From Mytilus trossulus (Eukaryota; Mollusca; Bivalvia; Mytilida; Mytilidae): a stretch of 64,000 nt of DNA. The position numbers and the translations under genes are program-made. The notes under the pieces were generated by a model. That model was not told where the DNA came from, searched no databases, and worked only from the letters and a program-made list of their open reading frames with translations. The stretch is taken from contig NC_086374.1 in NCBI RefSeq assembly GCF_036588685.1, positions 30,248,886 through 30,312,885 on the forward strand. The letters are read 5' to 3'. The number at the start of each line of letters is the position of its first letter. Position 1 is the stretch's first letter. Below, piece after piece: positions 11,456 through 23,100 of this stretch.

Positions 11456-12081
11456 TATCAAAAGTTCCCGGGATTATAATTGTGTACGCCAAACGCGCGT
11501 TTCGTCTACATAAGACTCATTAGTGAAGCTCAGATCAAAATAGTTGTAAAGACAAACAAGTACAAAGTTGAAGAGCATTACACACCTACCTATCCTCTTC
11601 GCTCTTGGCGGAGCATAAGGTCGCCACAAGATTTCGCCATCAAATTCTGTCTTTAGCCTTTGTTTCTGCTTCTCCCCAGATCTTGTCAATCTCCCTCGGT
11701 TCGGCTTCAATTGTTCGACGCCAGGTGGTTTTGGGTCTTCCTCTTGGTCTCTTCCCCTGGGGTGTCAATTAAAGAGCTGTCCTGGTGATTTGAGGAGCAT
11801 TGAGGATCCAAAACGTTTTACCAAATACGGCTAAGGTAATCTATTCCTGTGATAAAAAAATCTTTAGTTTTTTCGAAAAATCAAAGTTTTGTAACAGAAA
11901 ATTTATAAAAATGACCATATAATTGATATTCATGTCAACATCGAAATGCTGACCACTGGGCTGGTGATACCCTAGTGGACGAAACGTCCACCAGCAATGG
12001 CATCGACCCAGTGATGTAAATAGTTTTCAAAGGTACCAGGATTATAATTGTGTACGCCAGACGCGCGTTTCGTCTACACTC
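11456..12081 (+). repeat. Dispersed repeat R1, interrupted copy plus start of a second unit
   Basis: Begins GGGATTATAATTGTGTACGC followed by CGCGTTTCGTCTACATAAGA, and resumes after an insertion with GAGCATTGAGGATCC and ACCAAATACGGCTAAGG, then CTGGGCTGGTGATACCC and GACGAAACGTCCACCAGC. From about 12030 the start of the unit recurs, so R1 units occur head to tail. A LINE remnant interrupts it at 11582-11771. Confidence 0.7.
11582..11771 (-). mobile_element. LINE 3' end, truncated and with an in-frame stop
   Basis: The minus strand encodes a typical end of a non-LTR retrotransposon protein: GKRPRGRPKTTWRRTIE, then IWGEAETKAKDRI, a TGA, and WRNLVATLCSA, then a stop. The Lys/Arg-rich stretch, the WRRT motif and the WR..V..LCS ending are characteristic of the extreme C terminus of such ORFs. 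It lies inside an R1 copy, and GAGCATT occurs at both edges, which fits a target-site duplication. Confidence 0.7.
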
Positions 12082-12900
12082 ATATGCGGTTTAGCTTAGC
12101 GAAAGGTAGTGCGACGTAATCAGTCAAACAAACATTATTAGATTAACTCTCTAAGGAACGATCGTTTCCATTGGTCAATTCAAACCTTCGACCTCACACC
12201 TTCGAAAAATAGAGCACACATACTATAACGTTGAATGGACTGATTAATATTCACGTATCTGGTCAAGGTCGTTTAAAGCTTCCATCGACGTATTCTAATA
12301 CATGATTCCAATCACAATTCTAGCTTTTATAAATGTGCATGTAAAATTCATTGGTTTTATAGTTTTCTGCAATCGGTAGTTAAGTTTAAACTTTAAAATC
12401 TTAACAGTTTTCACATCTAAATATTCAATTTAAATGTCTCATCTAGATGAAGGGACGACATTTAAAGTTGAAACTGTTCAATGTAGGATAACAAAAAAAG
12501 CTCAATTCACATATTTTTTCATTTACTCCACACACCCACCCTCCCACCCCCCAGTTGCTTATCCTGCATTTTCTTTTACTCAATGGACTCGATGAATTAA
12601 TGTTGTACTTAAAAAATGAAACCGTACTTTACTACAAACACTTCATATTCTTTTCCAAGTTTTATGTATTCGACATAGGATAGCGATTTTTTTTTCTGAT
12701 TCCGTTTACTTCAAGAAGAAAAAATCCCGAAATTGTAAGTAAATTCATAACATGTAACCAACCATGCTTTGTTAGGAAAAAAAACGGAGATGGCCAATCA
12801 TGGCACAGGGGATGATTAAATGTAGCTTATAAATTCCAATGATATAAGTTTTATTAGGTTTTGCTATATGTATCCTCGGTTGAAAAACGAACGTAAATTA
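12082..12900. other. Intergenic sequence, nothing recognised
   Basis: AT-rich sequence with a C-rich tract near 12532-12552 (CACCCACCCTCCCACCCCCC). No gene or repeat with a second copy was found. Confidence 0.4.
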
Positions 12901-12904
12901 TATA

Positions 12905-13085
12905 TTGTAAATATTTATAGACCGTTGGTATTCCCGTTTAGATGGTTTTACACTAGTAATTTTGGGGACCTTTATAGCTTGTTGTTCAGGGGCTCCGTGT
13001 TGAAGGCCGTACATTGACCTATGATGGTTTACTTTTGTAAATTGTTATTTGGATGGGGAGTTGTCTCATTGGCACACATCTTCCT
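12905..13085. repeat. Dispersed repeat related to R3
   Basis: Contains GTTGAAGGCCGTACATTGAC and GGAGTTGTCTCATTGGCA. These resemble the reverse complement of R3 (ACGGTGACCTATAG and GTTGTCTCATTGGCAATC at 34790-34860), with different intervening sequence. Confidence 0.45.
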
Positions 13086-13387
13086 TTACCTATGTAAATA
13101 GAAACAAACAGTTTTTTAAAAAGTGTTTATTCATTAGATCATTTAAATGTATCGATAAAAAGGTGAGTTTCTTCTTGCACATGCATTTAGTCATCCTTAA
13201 TTTCTTGATATTTTGTTTATCATTTTATCATACACGTTTCGTTTTGTATTTCATTTTAAATACGAAAACATACTTCATATACTTTAGCGGATAGTTCAAC
13301 AATGTTATGGAGCTCTATTCTTACAGTATAAAATTGAAAGATAAATGTTCATCCATTTAAAATCGAAAGCAGTACATTTATGATTGA

Positions 13388-13555
13388 AAAAAGAAGATGT
13401 GATATGATTGCCAATGAGACAACTCTCCACAAGAGACCAAAATGACACAGAAATAACAACTATAGGTCACCGTACGGCTTTCAATAATGAGCAAAGCCCA
13501 TACCGCATAGTCAGCTATAAAAAGCCCCGAATTCAAACAAGAGAATTGTTCTTTA
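13388..13555 (+). repeat. Dispersed repeat R3
   Basis: Contains TATGATTGCCAATGAGACAA, AACTATAGGTCACCGTACGG and CCCATACCGCATAGTCAGC, matching in reverse the copy at 34660-34880. It is non-coding; the short frame through it is incidental. Confidence 0.7.
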
Positions 13556-14221
13556 TAAACTACGATTTCTCACAATTATTAATTTATTATTTAGTTCCAC
13601 ACATGCATAAGAAATAATCTTCGCCGATGTAACATTTCAATTTATTACAACAACCTGCCTTCACTGAAATCATTCAGGTGCACCAATGATAAAGTTATTT
13701 TGTTTCTTTCTTTGGGGGACAATTTCCTCCGTTTATGGTTCGCTTATATAGATACACTTTTGTACTGTGTGTATGTTTTATAGCATGAAAATAATAAAAG
13801 AGGAATGTCAGTGCAACCCCTGATTAATTATTGTAATGGATCAGTATTATGAGATATCCTTATATTTCTCATCATGCCGGGTACAAGATAATTGAGTTGC
13901 TGCATGCAAAGAACTTGGAATATTATAAAACAAAATATCAGTATAATATTTCGACCCCACTATTTGACGTTAACAAAACATTTATTTATTTATTTTGACC
14001 AAAGGTTTGTAAACTATACAAATAATTGTTTTTACGTTCGTAGTAACATGATAGTAAATTCCATTGTCAGTCACCTGTGTCAATTCACGTGCACATTGAC
14101 TACACTGTTGTTGTATTTAAATCTTTCAGCCAATGAAATGAGACGTAACAAGTTGTTTGTTTGTGATACGCCAGAATGTTATCAAAGAACTATCAAACGC
14201 TAAAGTCGACTGCATTTCAGT
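13556..14221. other. Intergenic sequence, nothing recognised
   Basis: A 103-codon plus-strand frame (13892-14203) has no signal, motif or splice context that marks it as a gene. Otherwise this is AT-rich DNA. Confidence 0.4.
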
Positions 14222-14740
14222 ATATATAAGACTCATCAGTGACGCTCAGATCAAAATAGTTGTAAAGCCAAACAAGTACAAAATTAGAGAGCATTGAGGA
14301 CCCAAAATTCCAAAAAGTTTTACCTTGGATAAGAAAATCCTTAGGTTTTCGAAAAATCAAAAGTTTTGTTACAGAAACATTATAAAAATGACCATATAAT
14401 TGATATTCATGTCAACACCGACATGCTGACTCCTAGGCTGGTGGTACCCTCGGGGACGAAACGTCCACCAGCAGTGACATCGACCCAGTAGTGTAGATAG
14501 TTATCAAAGGTACCAGGATTATAATTGTGTACGCCAGAAGGGCGTTTCGTCTACATAAGACTCAGATCAAAATAGTTGTAAAGTCAAACAAGTACAAAGT
14601 TGAAGAGCATTGAGGATCCAAAATTCCTAAAAGTTTTACCAAGTACGGCTAAGGTTATCTATTCCTGGGATACCTTTTTCCAAAAAGTTTTACCAAATAC
14701 GGCTAAGGTAATATTTTCATGGGATACCAAAATTATATAT
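14222..14740 (+). repeat. Dispersed repeat R1, two units in tandem
   Basis: The first unit runs from AAGACTCATCAGTGACGCTC to about 14515; the second starts at ACCAGGATTATAATTGTGTA and ends near 14735 with ACCAAATACGGCTAAGG. The second has lost its distal half and carries a short internal duplication (AAAAGTTTTACCAA twice). No coding content. Confidence 0.7.
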
Positions 14741-14754
14741 ATAAATATGTATAT

Positions 14755-14881
14755 CAAAGAGGGACGAAAGATACCAGAGGGACAGTCAAACTCATAAATC
14801 GAAAATAAACTGACAACGCAATGGTTAAAAATTAAAAAAAAGACAAACAGACAAACAATAGTACACATGACACAACATAGA
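14755..14881 (-). mobile_element. Penelope-like element family 2, 3'-terminal fragment
   Basis: The complement ends with the family terminus TCTTTCGTCCCTCTTTGATA and contains GTTTGTCTGTTTGTCTTTTT upstream of it, as at 1508 and 27476. Only about 125 bp of untranslated tail remain. Confidence 0.7.
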
Positions 14882-14889
14882 CAAGGGGC

Positions 14890-15168
14890 TGTCACAACGA
14901 CAGCAAACCGGATTTATTAACATTTATTTGTGTCCTGCAAATATCACAAGAACCATAACTTATGAACGGTGAAAGTAAAAATCGTCAATATCAAATTTGA
15001 CCTCAACTTTGTCATCAGTATCAACATATTATAATTTGAAAAGCTTAGATTGAATGGTTTATGAGTAAATGCAACAACTTGAATGGAAATGCCATTTTAC
15101 GATCTTTCAAGAACCATAACTCCTGAACGGTAAAAGTCAAAATCGTCATTATTGAACTTGACCTCTAT
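14890..15168 (+). repeat. Left part of a ~161-bp tandem repeat array
   Basis: Contains ATCAGTATCAACATATTA at 15016, CAAGAACCATAACTTATGAA at 14948 and CAAGAACCATAACTCCTGAA at 15108, so about one and a half units. The array continues at 18299 on the far side of the Penelope-like element, which split it. Confidence 0.7.
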
Positions 15169-15175
15169 TTTGTCA

Positions 15176-16630
15176 AAGAGGCGCATACAAAAACTAAGAT
15201 GTAATATGAGTACAAGAGTTTCTAACCCTTTCAAGAATCCGGAGGTTGTGGATGCTTTATCCTCTTTGCATGACAAATATGTCGTTGTTCCGGCAGATAA
15301 AGCCTCCAATAATATTGTCTTCATATGTAAAAAACATTATTTGCAATGTCTCACTACAGAGCTTGGAATTGATCAAACTACTGGTAATCCTACATATTCT
15401 TTAACATCATTTACCAAGGATGAAATTTTACAAAATCATAAATCTGTCCTTCTTTCTTTTGGTATCAACATCAAAGAAAACGAAGAAAACTTGCCCTCAT
15501 TATACTGGATACCTAAATTACACAAAACTCCATATAAAGAACGATACATAGCTGGGTCTTCAAAATGTTCGACTAAACATCTTTCTAAAGTATTGACTAC
15601 TATTCTTTCTACAGTTAAAGATGGGCTTCAAAAATATTGTGAGGAGATATATTCTACCAGTGGTGTTAACCAGATTTGGATTCTCAAAAATTCGAAAGAT
15701 CTACTGCTTAACCTTCGATCACAATCTTTGCAATTTTGCAGCAACATAAAAACTTTTGATTTTTCTACGCTATATACTACTATTCCCCATGCTCAGTTGA
15801 AAGATTGACTTCACCAACTCATAAAACAGAGCTTTTTCTATAAAAATGGGAATCGTAGATACAAATTTCTTGTTTTGGGATACAATACTTCATATTTTGT
15901 GAAGAATCACACTGAATCTTCCAGAAAATATACTGAAGATGATATTATTAAAATGCTGGACTTTTTGATCGACAATATATTTGTTGAGTTTGGAAGATTT
16001 ATATTTCAACAGACAGTCGGTATTCCAATGGGTACTAATTGTGCACCCCTGCTGGCTGATTTGTTTTTGTATTCGTATGAAGCAGAATTTATTCAGAACC
16101 TTCTAAAAGACAAAAAGAAAAAGCACCTTGCGAAATTCTTTAATTTTACTTTTCGATATATTGATGATGTTTTATCGTTGAACAACTCATACTTCAGCCA
16201 ATACTTACATCTCATATATCCCAGTGAACTTGAAATTAAGGATACTACTGATACTAGAAGGACTGCTTCATACCTTGATCTTTTCCTCAATATTGACGTA
16301 GATGGACGACTTCACACAAAAATCTATGATAAACGGGACGATTTCAACTTCCCAATTATCAATTTCCCATTTCTCAGCAGTAACATACCCTCTGCCCCTT
16401 CGTATGGTGTTTACATATCACAATTGATACGTTATTCACGTGCATGTTCACACTATACGGACTTCATATACAGGAGTGTGCTCCTTACGCAGAAACTGCT
16501 CCAACAAAGTTATGAGGAGGACAGATTAAAATTGATACTCCGTAAATTTTATGGACACCATCACGAATTGGTTGATCCATATGATGTCTCTTTAACCAAA
16601 CTAGCTAAGGACATTTTTACCACATGGTAG
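15176..16630 (+). pseudogene. Penelope-like reverse transcriptase, one in-frame stop
   Basis: The frames 15152-15808 and 15875-16630 are in the same phase and separated by a single TGA (15806-15808), so this is one ORF with a premature stop. In order it has VVPADKASNN, LYWIPKLHK, an RT motif A (FDFSTLYTT), motif B (GIPMGTNCAPLLADLF), the catalytic YIDD of motif C (FRYIDDVLSLNN), KIYDKRDDFNFPI and HHELVDPYDVSLTKLAKDI. These are typical of Penelope-like elements. No GIY-YIG endonuclease follows the RT before the stop at 16628-16630. The first residues of the frame (15152-15175) are flanking repeat, not element. The stop is most simply a CGA-to-TGA change. Inactive in this copy. Confidence 0.82.
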
Positions 16631-17227
16631 ATTGTGGTTTGTCATTATGTCGTCTAATCTTTTAATTACCAAACGTGACTTATTCCCGATTGTGACCGTT
16701 TTGCTGAATGTGAATTCGCATTACTATAAGACGTGTTTCTGTACTTGTTTATCCCAAATTCACGTATTTAGTTTACATGTTTAATGTTATATTTGTAATT
16801 CTCATCAGATTTTGTCAAATGTGTTGACGTCTTCTTATTATATATTTAGGTATGACGCATAGAAAAATTAATCACCTCCTCTTTATTAATTATATTAAAT
16901 TTTGTACGATTATTTACGTTTGAAGTTGGATTCATAACAAACTGGACATATATATATATTACAGTTAATTGCTATTAATAAGTATTGCAATATGCATTTT
17001 GTTTAAATGAATTATCAGTATTTAGTTCTAAATCAATCCTAATTCTATCTCATTTTTTAATGATAGTTTTTCATATGTGACGTCATGCTGTTTCTAAATT
17101 TCATAAATTCAAATGTGGCATAACGTTTCTGCCTTTTCGCCATCGTATGTGACGTCACAATTTTTTTAATTACGTTGACGCCTGGACTGATTCGGATTTG
17201 TGTCTATTTTGTGATAAACTTGGGTTA

Positions 17228-17709
17228 AGTTTTCTGTAATTAGTTAATATTTCAGTTTCATTATGTATATCTCTTTCATATTCATTTGTTAAAATTTACT
17301 GTTTGCAATAGCATTAAGTATTCTATATAATAAGGATGTTCTTATCCCGTGCATAAAAACAATGCCGTATTTGTCAAAACCTTTTCAACTTTTGATCTTC
17401 AGTGTTGTACAACTTTGTACCTTTTTCACGTTCGATCTTTTATATCTAGGCGTTATGTATTCAGGTTTAGTTTTCTGTAATTAGTTAATAATTTAGTTTC
17501 TTTGTGTATATCTCTTTCATATTCATTTGATAAAATTTACTGTTTGCAATAGCATGAATTGTTCTATATAATAAGAATGTTCTTATCCCGGGCATAAAAA
17601 CAATGCCGTTTTTTGCGAAACCTTTTCAACTTTTGATCTTCAGTGCTGTACAACTTTGTACTTTTTTCACTTTCGATCTTTTATATCTGGGCGTCACTGG
17701 TGAGTCTTG
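17228..17709 (+). repeat. ~241-bp tandem duplication in the Penelope-like 3' tail
   Basis: AGTTTTCTGTAATTAGTTAA occurs at 17228 and 17469, and the following AAAACAATGCCGT and CTTTTCAACTTTTGATCTTC blocks repeat at the same offset. The two units differ at a few positions. Confidence 0.8.
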
Positions 17710-18298
17710 TGTGGACAAGGCGCGTTTTTGGCGTATTGAATTTTAAACCTGATGCTTTTTGTTATCTATTAATCATGTTTTTCTGTGTCTAATATGTTCT
17801 CCTATTTATTTGTATTGTAGTCCTGTAATATTATGTTGTCATTTCAATGTTATATTTAACTTTGCCATTAAAGTGCGAGGTTTGGCATGCCTTAAAACCA
17901 GGTTCAACCCACCACTTTTATTCCCCTTTAAAAGTGTCCTGTACCAAGTCAGGAAGATGGTCATTGTTATAATATTGTTCGTTTCTCTTTGTGTTGCATT
18001 TTTACGTTGAGTCGTTTGTGTTTTCTCTTATTTTTGAGATATTGAGATAAGACGTGGCACGGTACTTGTCTATCCCAAATTCATGTATTTGGTTTTCATG
18101 TTACATTTGTTATTCTCGTGGTGTTTTGTCTGATGATTGGTCTGTTTCTGTGTGTGTTGCGTTTCGGTGTTGTGTCGTTGTTCTCCTCTTATATTTAATG
18201 CGTTTCGCTCGGTTTTGGTTTGTTACCCCGATTTTGTTTTTTGTCCATGGATTTATGAGTTTTGAACAGCGGTATACTACTGTTGCCTTTATTTGTCA

Positions 18299-19012
18299 TC
18301 AGTAACAACATATAAAAATTTCAAAAGCTTATGTTGAATGGTTCATGAGAAAATGCACGGACACGACTGACAACACCATTTTTCAATCTTTCAAGAACCA
18401 TAACTCCTGAATGGTAAAATTCAAAATCGTCATTATTGAACTTGACCTTCATTTTGTCATCAGTAACAACATATTAAAATTTGGGAAGATTTGGTAGAAC
18501 AGTTCATGCGTAAATGCACGGACACGACTGGAAACTCCATTTTTCCATCTTTCAAGAACCAGACTCCTGAACGGTAAAAGTCAAAATCGCCATTATTGAA
18601 CTTGACCTTCATTTAGTTGTCAGTAACAACATATTAAAATTTTAAAAGCTTTGGTTGAATGGTTCATGAGTTAATGCACGGACGTGACTGGAAACTCCAT
18701 TTTTCCATCTTTTAAGAACCATTATAAACTCCTGAACGGAAAAAGTCAAAATCGCCATTATTGAACTTGACCTTCATTAATTTGTCAGTAACAACATATT
18801 AAAATTTTAAAAGCTTTGGTTGAACGGTTCATAAGTTAATGCACGGACACGACTGGAAACTCCAGTTTTCCATCTGTCAAGAACCATAACTCCTGAACGG
18901 TAAAAGTCAAAATCGCAATTATTGAACTTGACCTTCATTTAGTTGTCAGTAACAACATATTAAACTTTTAAAAGCTTTGGTTGAACGGTTCATGAGTTAA
19001 TGCACGGACAAT
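18299..19012 (+). repeat. Right part of the ~161-bp tandem repeat array
   Basis: AGTAACAACATATTAAAA-type starts lie near 18302, 18463, 18624, 18789 and 18950, giving periods of 161, 161, 165 and 161. Each unit contains GGTTCATGAG, TGCACGGACACGACTGG, CAAGAACCATAACTCCTGAA and TTATTGAACTTGACCTTCAT. The period is close to that reported for ancient bivalve ~160-bp satellites and pearl-type elements; sequence identity to those was not checked. Confidence 0.8.
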
Positions 19013-19019
19013 ATTTGAT

Positions 19020-19039
19020 TGCCGCCCGCCCGCCCGCCG
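19020..19039. repeat. Short GCCC microsatellite
   Basis: GCCGCCCGCCCGCCCGCCG directly at the end of the tandem array, a sharp GC-rich island in AT-rich DNA. Confidence 0.7.
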
Positions 19040-19084
19040 TACATCCCCAAATCAATAACCAACATTTTTGTCCCAAAAATCCGG

Positions 19085-19225
19085 TTAAAAATTAAAGAAT
19101 AAGCAACATGAACCCCACCAAAAACTAGGGGTGATTTCAGGTGCTCCGAAAGGGTAAGAAGATCCTGCACCACATATGGCACCCGTCGTGTTGCTTATGT
19201 GATAACAAGTGAGGTAAATAGTCTA
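19085..19225 (-). mobile_element. Penelope-like element family 2, tail fragment
   Basis: The complement contains GCACCTGAAATCACCCCTAG, TTTGGTGGGGTTCATGTTGC and the block with ACGACGGGTGCCATATGTGG, as in the copies at 27260 and 61440. Both ends of the element are missing. Confidence 0.7.
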
Positions 19226-19239
19226 ATATCTATAGTCTA

Positions 19240-19535
19240 AATATCAGTGACACAGTACGAAGTTGATGATTATTAAGGAACAAATATTCCGAGAATACAG
19301 CTAAGGTTACCTAATAATGGGGTAGAACATAGTCAGTATTTCTTAACATTTATGGTGTTGTAAACAGTATAATATGACGCTATCAACGACTAGTCGTGTC
19401 AACAGAGAAGTACTGACTACTGGGTTTGTTATTTCGTCGGCAGGGAACCTCCAACATCAGTGACATTGACCAAAGTGGTTGTGAGTAAACTCGTGATTAT
19501 CATTTGGTACGCCAGACTCGCGTTTCTAATTAAGT
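19240..19535 (+). repeat. Dispersed repeat R1, diverged copy
   Basis: Follows the R1 order (ATCAGTGACAC, ATACAGCTAAGGTTACCTA, GTACTGACTACTGGG, ACGCCAGACTCGCGTTTC) with many substitutions and small indels, so it is an old copy. Confidence 0.55.
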
Positions 19536-20155
19536 TTTCATTTATACAAAATGTTGAGTATAAAATAAAGATGTAGGATCGATGTACACTGGGACTTAAT
19601 ATTACAACCATATGGACATTAGCTTGTTTTTCAAATAAGTTGGCGAAAAAATTTATTGTTCAAGAGAAAGGGTTGGAGAAAAGAAAATTGACCAGGGGAA
19701 CTATGTATATTTGGTATACGATTGTAAGTTTCAATTGTCCGTCTGGTAGGATTCATGTGACCTTGATTTCTTCTTTAAATAAAATATGATTCCAGGAAAA
19801 ACATCATGACCTGTGTACGGTCATTATTCATACTGATAAAACATAATACTGTTACTGTTTGTTACATATAAAAATCATAGTTTGAATTCGTATATTAGGC
19901 ATTAGATTATACTTCTTCGTGTTTGCTGTTGAAAACATTTCGTTAAATTTTTGTCATGTATATTTATAATGCATTAACATGTTAACAAAATTGGACATTG
20001 GAGTTTTTGAAAAGTTGTTACATAATATAAAAGGATAATGTGTATTAGCAAAGTTAAAAGAACCTGTAGAAAATGTGCTTTCTATGGCCCTTCATCATCC
20101 CATCATCTCTCTAATATTTAAGAAATTTAAAAAGGAACAAATTATCATCATTATC
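19536..20155. other. Sequence downstream of gene B, nothing recognised
   Basis: AT-rich. The final 20 bp hold the 3' flank of gene B. No exon or repeat was identified. Confidence 0.4.
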
Positions 20156-20161
20156 TTTATT
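20156..20161 (-). promoter_or_regulatory. Poly(A) signal overlapping the stop codon of gene B
   Basis: The gene ends TGC CAA TAA A, so AATAAA includes the stop (20157-20159), exactly as in gene A. Confidence 0.6.
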
Positions 20162-23100
20162 GGCAAACGCTGAGGGTACTGGTTACTGTTGGATTGTTGT
20201 TCGTGTAGATTTTAACAAGTAGATTATACATCCAGCTATCATGTTTTTTCAACCACGCTCTACTTTCCATCTCTGAACCACAAAGATGATTGAAGTTGCA
20301 ACTGAAAAAAAGTGAATGATATTGTTGTAACTTTTGAATACTTACAACTAGATCGAAGGTGACTATTCAGAAAGCACTTGTAATAAAACGAAAGACGCAC
20401 ATTTCAAACAAAGTTCAAACAACATTTGATATCAGATTACATTGAGATACTTTTCACAAGAATAAATTAAAAACTAATGATATGAAAAATTAAGTATGTT
20501 TAGTTATTTTAATATTATTGAATATGTCTGTTATTTATTGAACCAAATGCAAGGCCTATTACTATGCAATAAATATATTTACATATTCAATCATTATCTT
20601 ACTTGTTCATTCCCACATCCATAATACGGGTCATAGTATGGAAGAATGAGGATGTAGATTCAGCCCAATACTCAGCAGAATTAGCTGTACCATATCCATT
20701 CGGCCAAGTACCGTGTTGTTTAATGTAGTTGTAGACATATTTCAACTGTAAAATAATTATTTAAAATTAATTTTCAATAAAGATATTAAACCTTTATCAT
20801 GCAGAGCTAGTTTTAAGTAATCCATATCAATTGTAATATTTCTTTTGATATCTTTTAACATTATCTCAACCAATCAAAAACAAATCTTAGATGTTGACAC
20901 TATTTTCCATTAAAAAAATAAACACAAAAGCTGAAAAAAAATAAAACCACGAAATTTACAAAATATATTGGTTGTGGATTGTTGAAGGTAGAGCTGTCGG
21001 CACGGAACGTTTGCGCTTTTTCATAGGACATTTGCGCTTTTTTTTGTGGACACTTGCGCTTCAAAACATAGGACATTTGCGCTTTTTAAAAATGGACATT
21101 GCGCCTTTTATATATGACATTTGCGCTTTTTTATATATATATCTATGACTTCCCTTCTCTTTTATCCGAGCTTTAAAAGTTTAAAATTCATTTTATAGCA
21201 CATTGTTGATATGTGTTTAAAAGTTTATGTACAGCTAAAACATTCTTAAGAAATAAAATCAAGTACTGTCATCACAATTACAGGTCAGTTTTAGCTTGAT
21301 ATTTGAAGCACAATGAGTAAACAAATTTTGCTCTTGTTATCTGTCCTGATTGGTACTTAGCCCGAATCTCAAATAAATGATCGAGTTTCTCCTTCCCATT
21401 TCAGTTGTACATTCCTTGTATTGTTTAGAGAGTCCTAATTCTTGAATCTATCTTTACCAGGCTTGGGACAGATGGAAACGGCAGCACTTCAAGAGAGCTG
21501 ATGGGAATAAATTTCTAACAACAACCATAACCCGGTCATAACTTCAAAATCCATGATCAAGACTGTGAAAATGTGAACTAACTAATGACAAATATTAGTA
21601 TAATTTATTTACGTAATGATAACTTCTCGTTAAGTTTACAGGTAGTCGACTATAGGTAAAAAGCGCAAATGTCCGATCAATTTAATACAGGTGAATCAAA
21701 ATTAAAAGCGCAAATGTCCATAGTATTTGAAGCGCAAATGTCCTATCGTTTTACAGGTAAAAAAGCGCAAACGTCCTGTGCCCAGAGCTGTTAGATAACT
21801 AGAGGATATTCAAAGGTCGAAGTAATACTGACAACGACTTAGCAAATCACGAAAAAGAACGAAAAGACGAAAAATCAATACAACACTACACATGAAACTA
21901 AAAAACTTTTTGACACCAATGGTCTGGGCGGGAGGAAATCTTTGGTATTACAAAATAACATACAGTTAGACCAATCAAAATGTGTGAAATAAGACATATT
22001 ACAAAATCGTCAATGTCAGTTGTTTGTAAAGTTTGCCTCCAAAATGTTGTATGAAAACTTGAAAATCGTTGTAGAGTGGCGTTGGGAAAATAATAATTGT
22101 ACAATTCTTTATTTCTGTGAAAATAATTCAAGTTCTTGGATAATCCGGAAATGTCAACGTTTTTATTTCACTGCTATTTACAAAAATATTCAAGTTCACA
22201 AGCAACATTTTGGAAGCATGCATTTTGCCAAATTTTTTTTTCAAAGACTGTTTGTGAGATATTTTTTTCTTGAAAAATTTGTAATTTACAACATTTTAGA
22301 TCCCGTTTAAAACGATCATCAGTTGTATCAACTATTACTAAGACCACAAATGGATGAAATATATAACATTATAGAGAAATATTTGGAAACAGTGCTGACT
22401 TGGAAAAAAAATCACATCCTATTTTCTTCGAGTCAAAATGAAAAAAATACGAAAATCTCTAACTATCATATGACAAAATGCTGCAATTTCTGCGTCATTC
22501 AACATTCACACCCTGAAGTTTAAGGCTTTTCAAAATAAGTTAATTTTGATTTTTTTTTTCACAACCACCAAATAGCAGAAAATTAAAACTGACTGTTCAC
22601 GATTGCATCTTAGTGTGGTCCTGTACGGTTATAAATAAACTCTTCATAGATACCAGGACTAAATTTAATAGATACGCCAGACGCGCGATTCGTCTACAAA
22701 AGACTCATCAGTGACGCCCGAATCCAAAAAAGTTAAAAAGGCCAAATAAAGTACGAATATACCCCCACTTGATAAGCAGTGAAGATGGCTCACAAATTGA
22801 CATGTGCTATACTTCGTTCTGTCACAAGCCCGCCAGTCTTCATTTAAGCACACTTTTAAATTTCAAATGCTACGTCACTTTGCGTTGAGGCCTTGACTAA
22901 TTCGGGTGTGTCTATTTTTTGTGTTGGATTTTGTCGGTTTATGTAATGTATCTGGTTGTTTTTTGTAATTAGTTATTACATTCAGTTTTATCATGTATAT
23001 CTTTTATATATTCATTTTATAAAATTTACTGTTTGCAAAAGTATAGATTACTCTAAATAATGAGGATGTTCTGGTTCCAAACAGAAAACCATGGCCGTTT

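Larger units (their letters stand above)
15169..18298 (+). mobile_element. Penelope-like retroelement, 5'-truncated insertion (family 1)
   Basis: The element interrupts a ~161-bp tandem repeat: the left flank ends and the right flank begins with TTTGTCA (15169-15175 and 18292-18298), which fits a 7-bp target duplication. It holds a reverse transcriptase frame (15176-16630) and a 1.66-kb 3' untranslated tail with an internal ~241-bp tandem duplication (17228 and 17469). The tail ends GCGGTATACTACTGTTGCCT. The same ending occurs in at least five other fragments here. The 5' part, including any N-terminal endonuclease, is missing. Confidence 0.8.

Noticed and set aside
13892-14203. 103-codon plus-strand frame
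   Set aside because: No start context, domain, signal or splice sites, and the composition is that of the surrounding AT-rich DNA.
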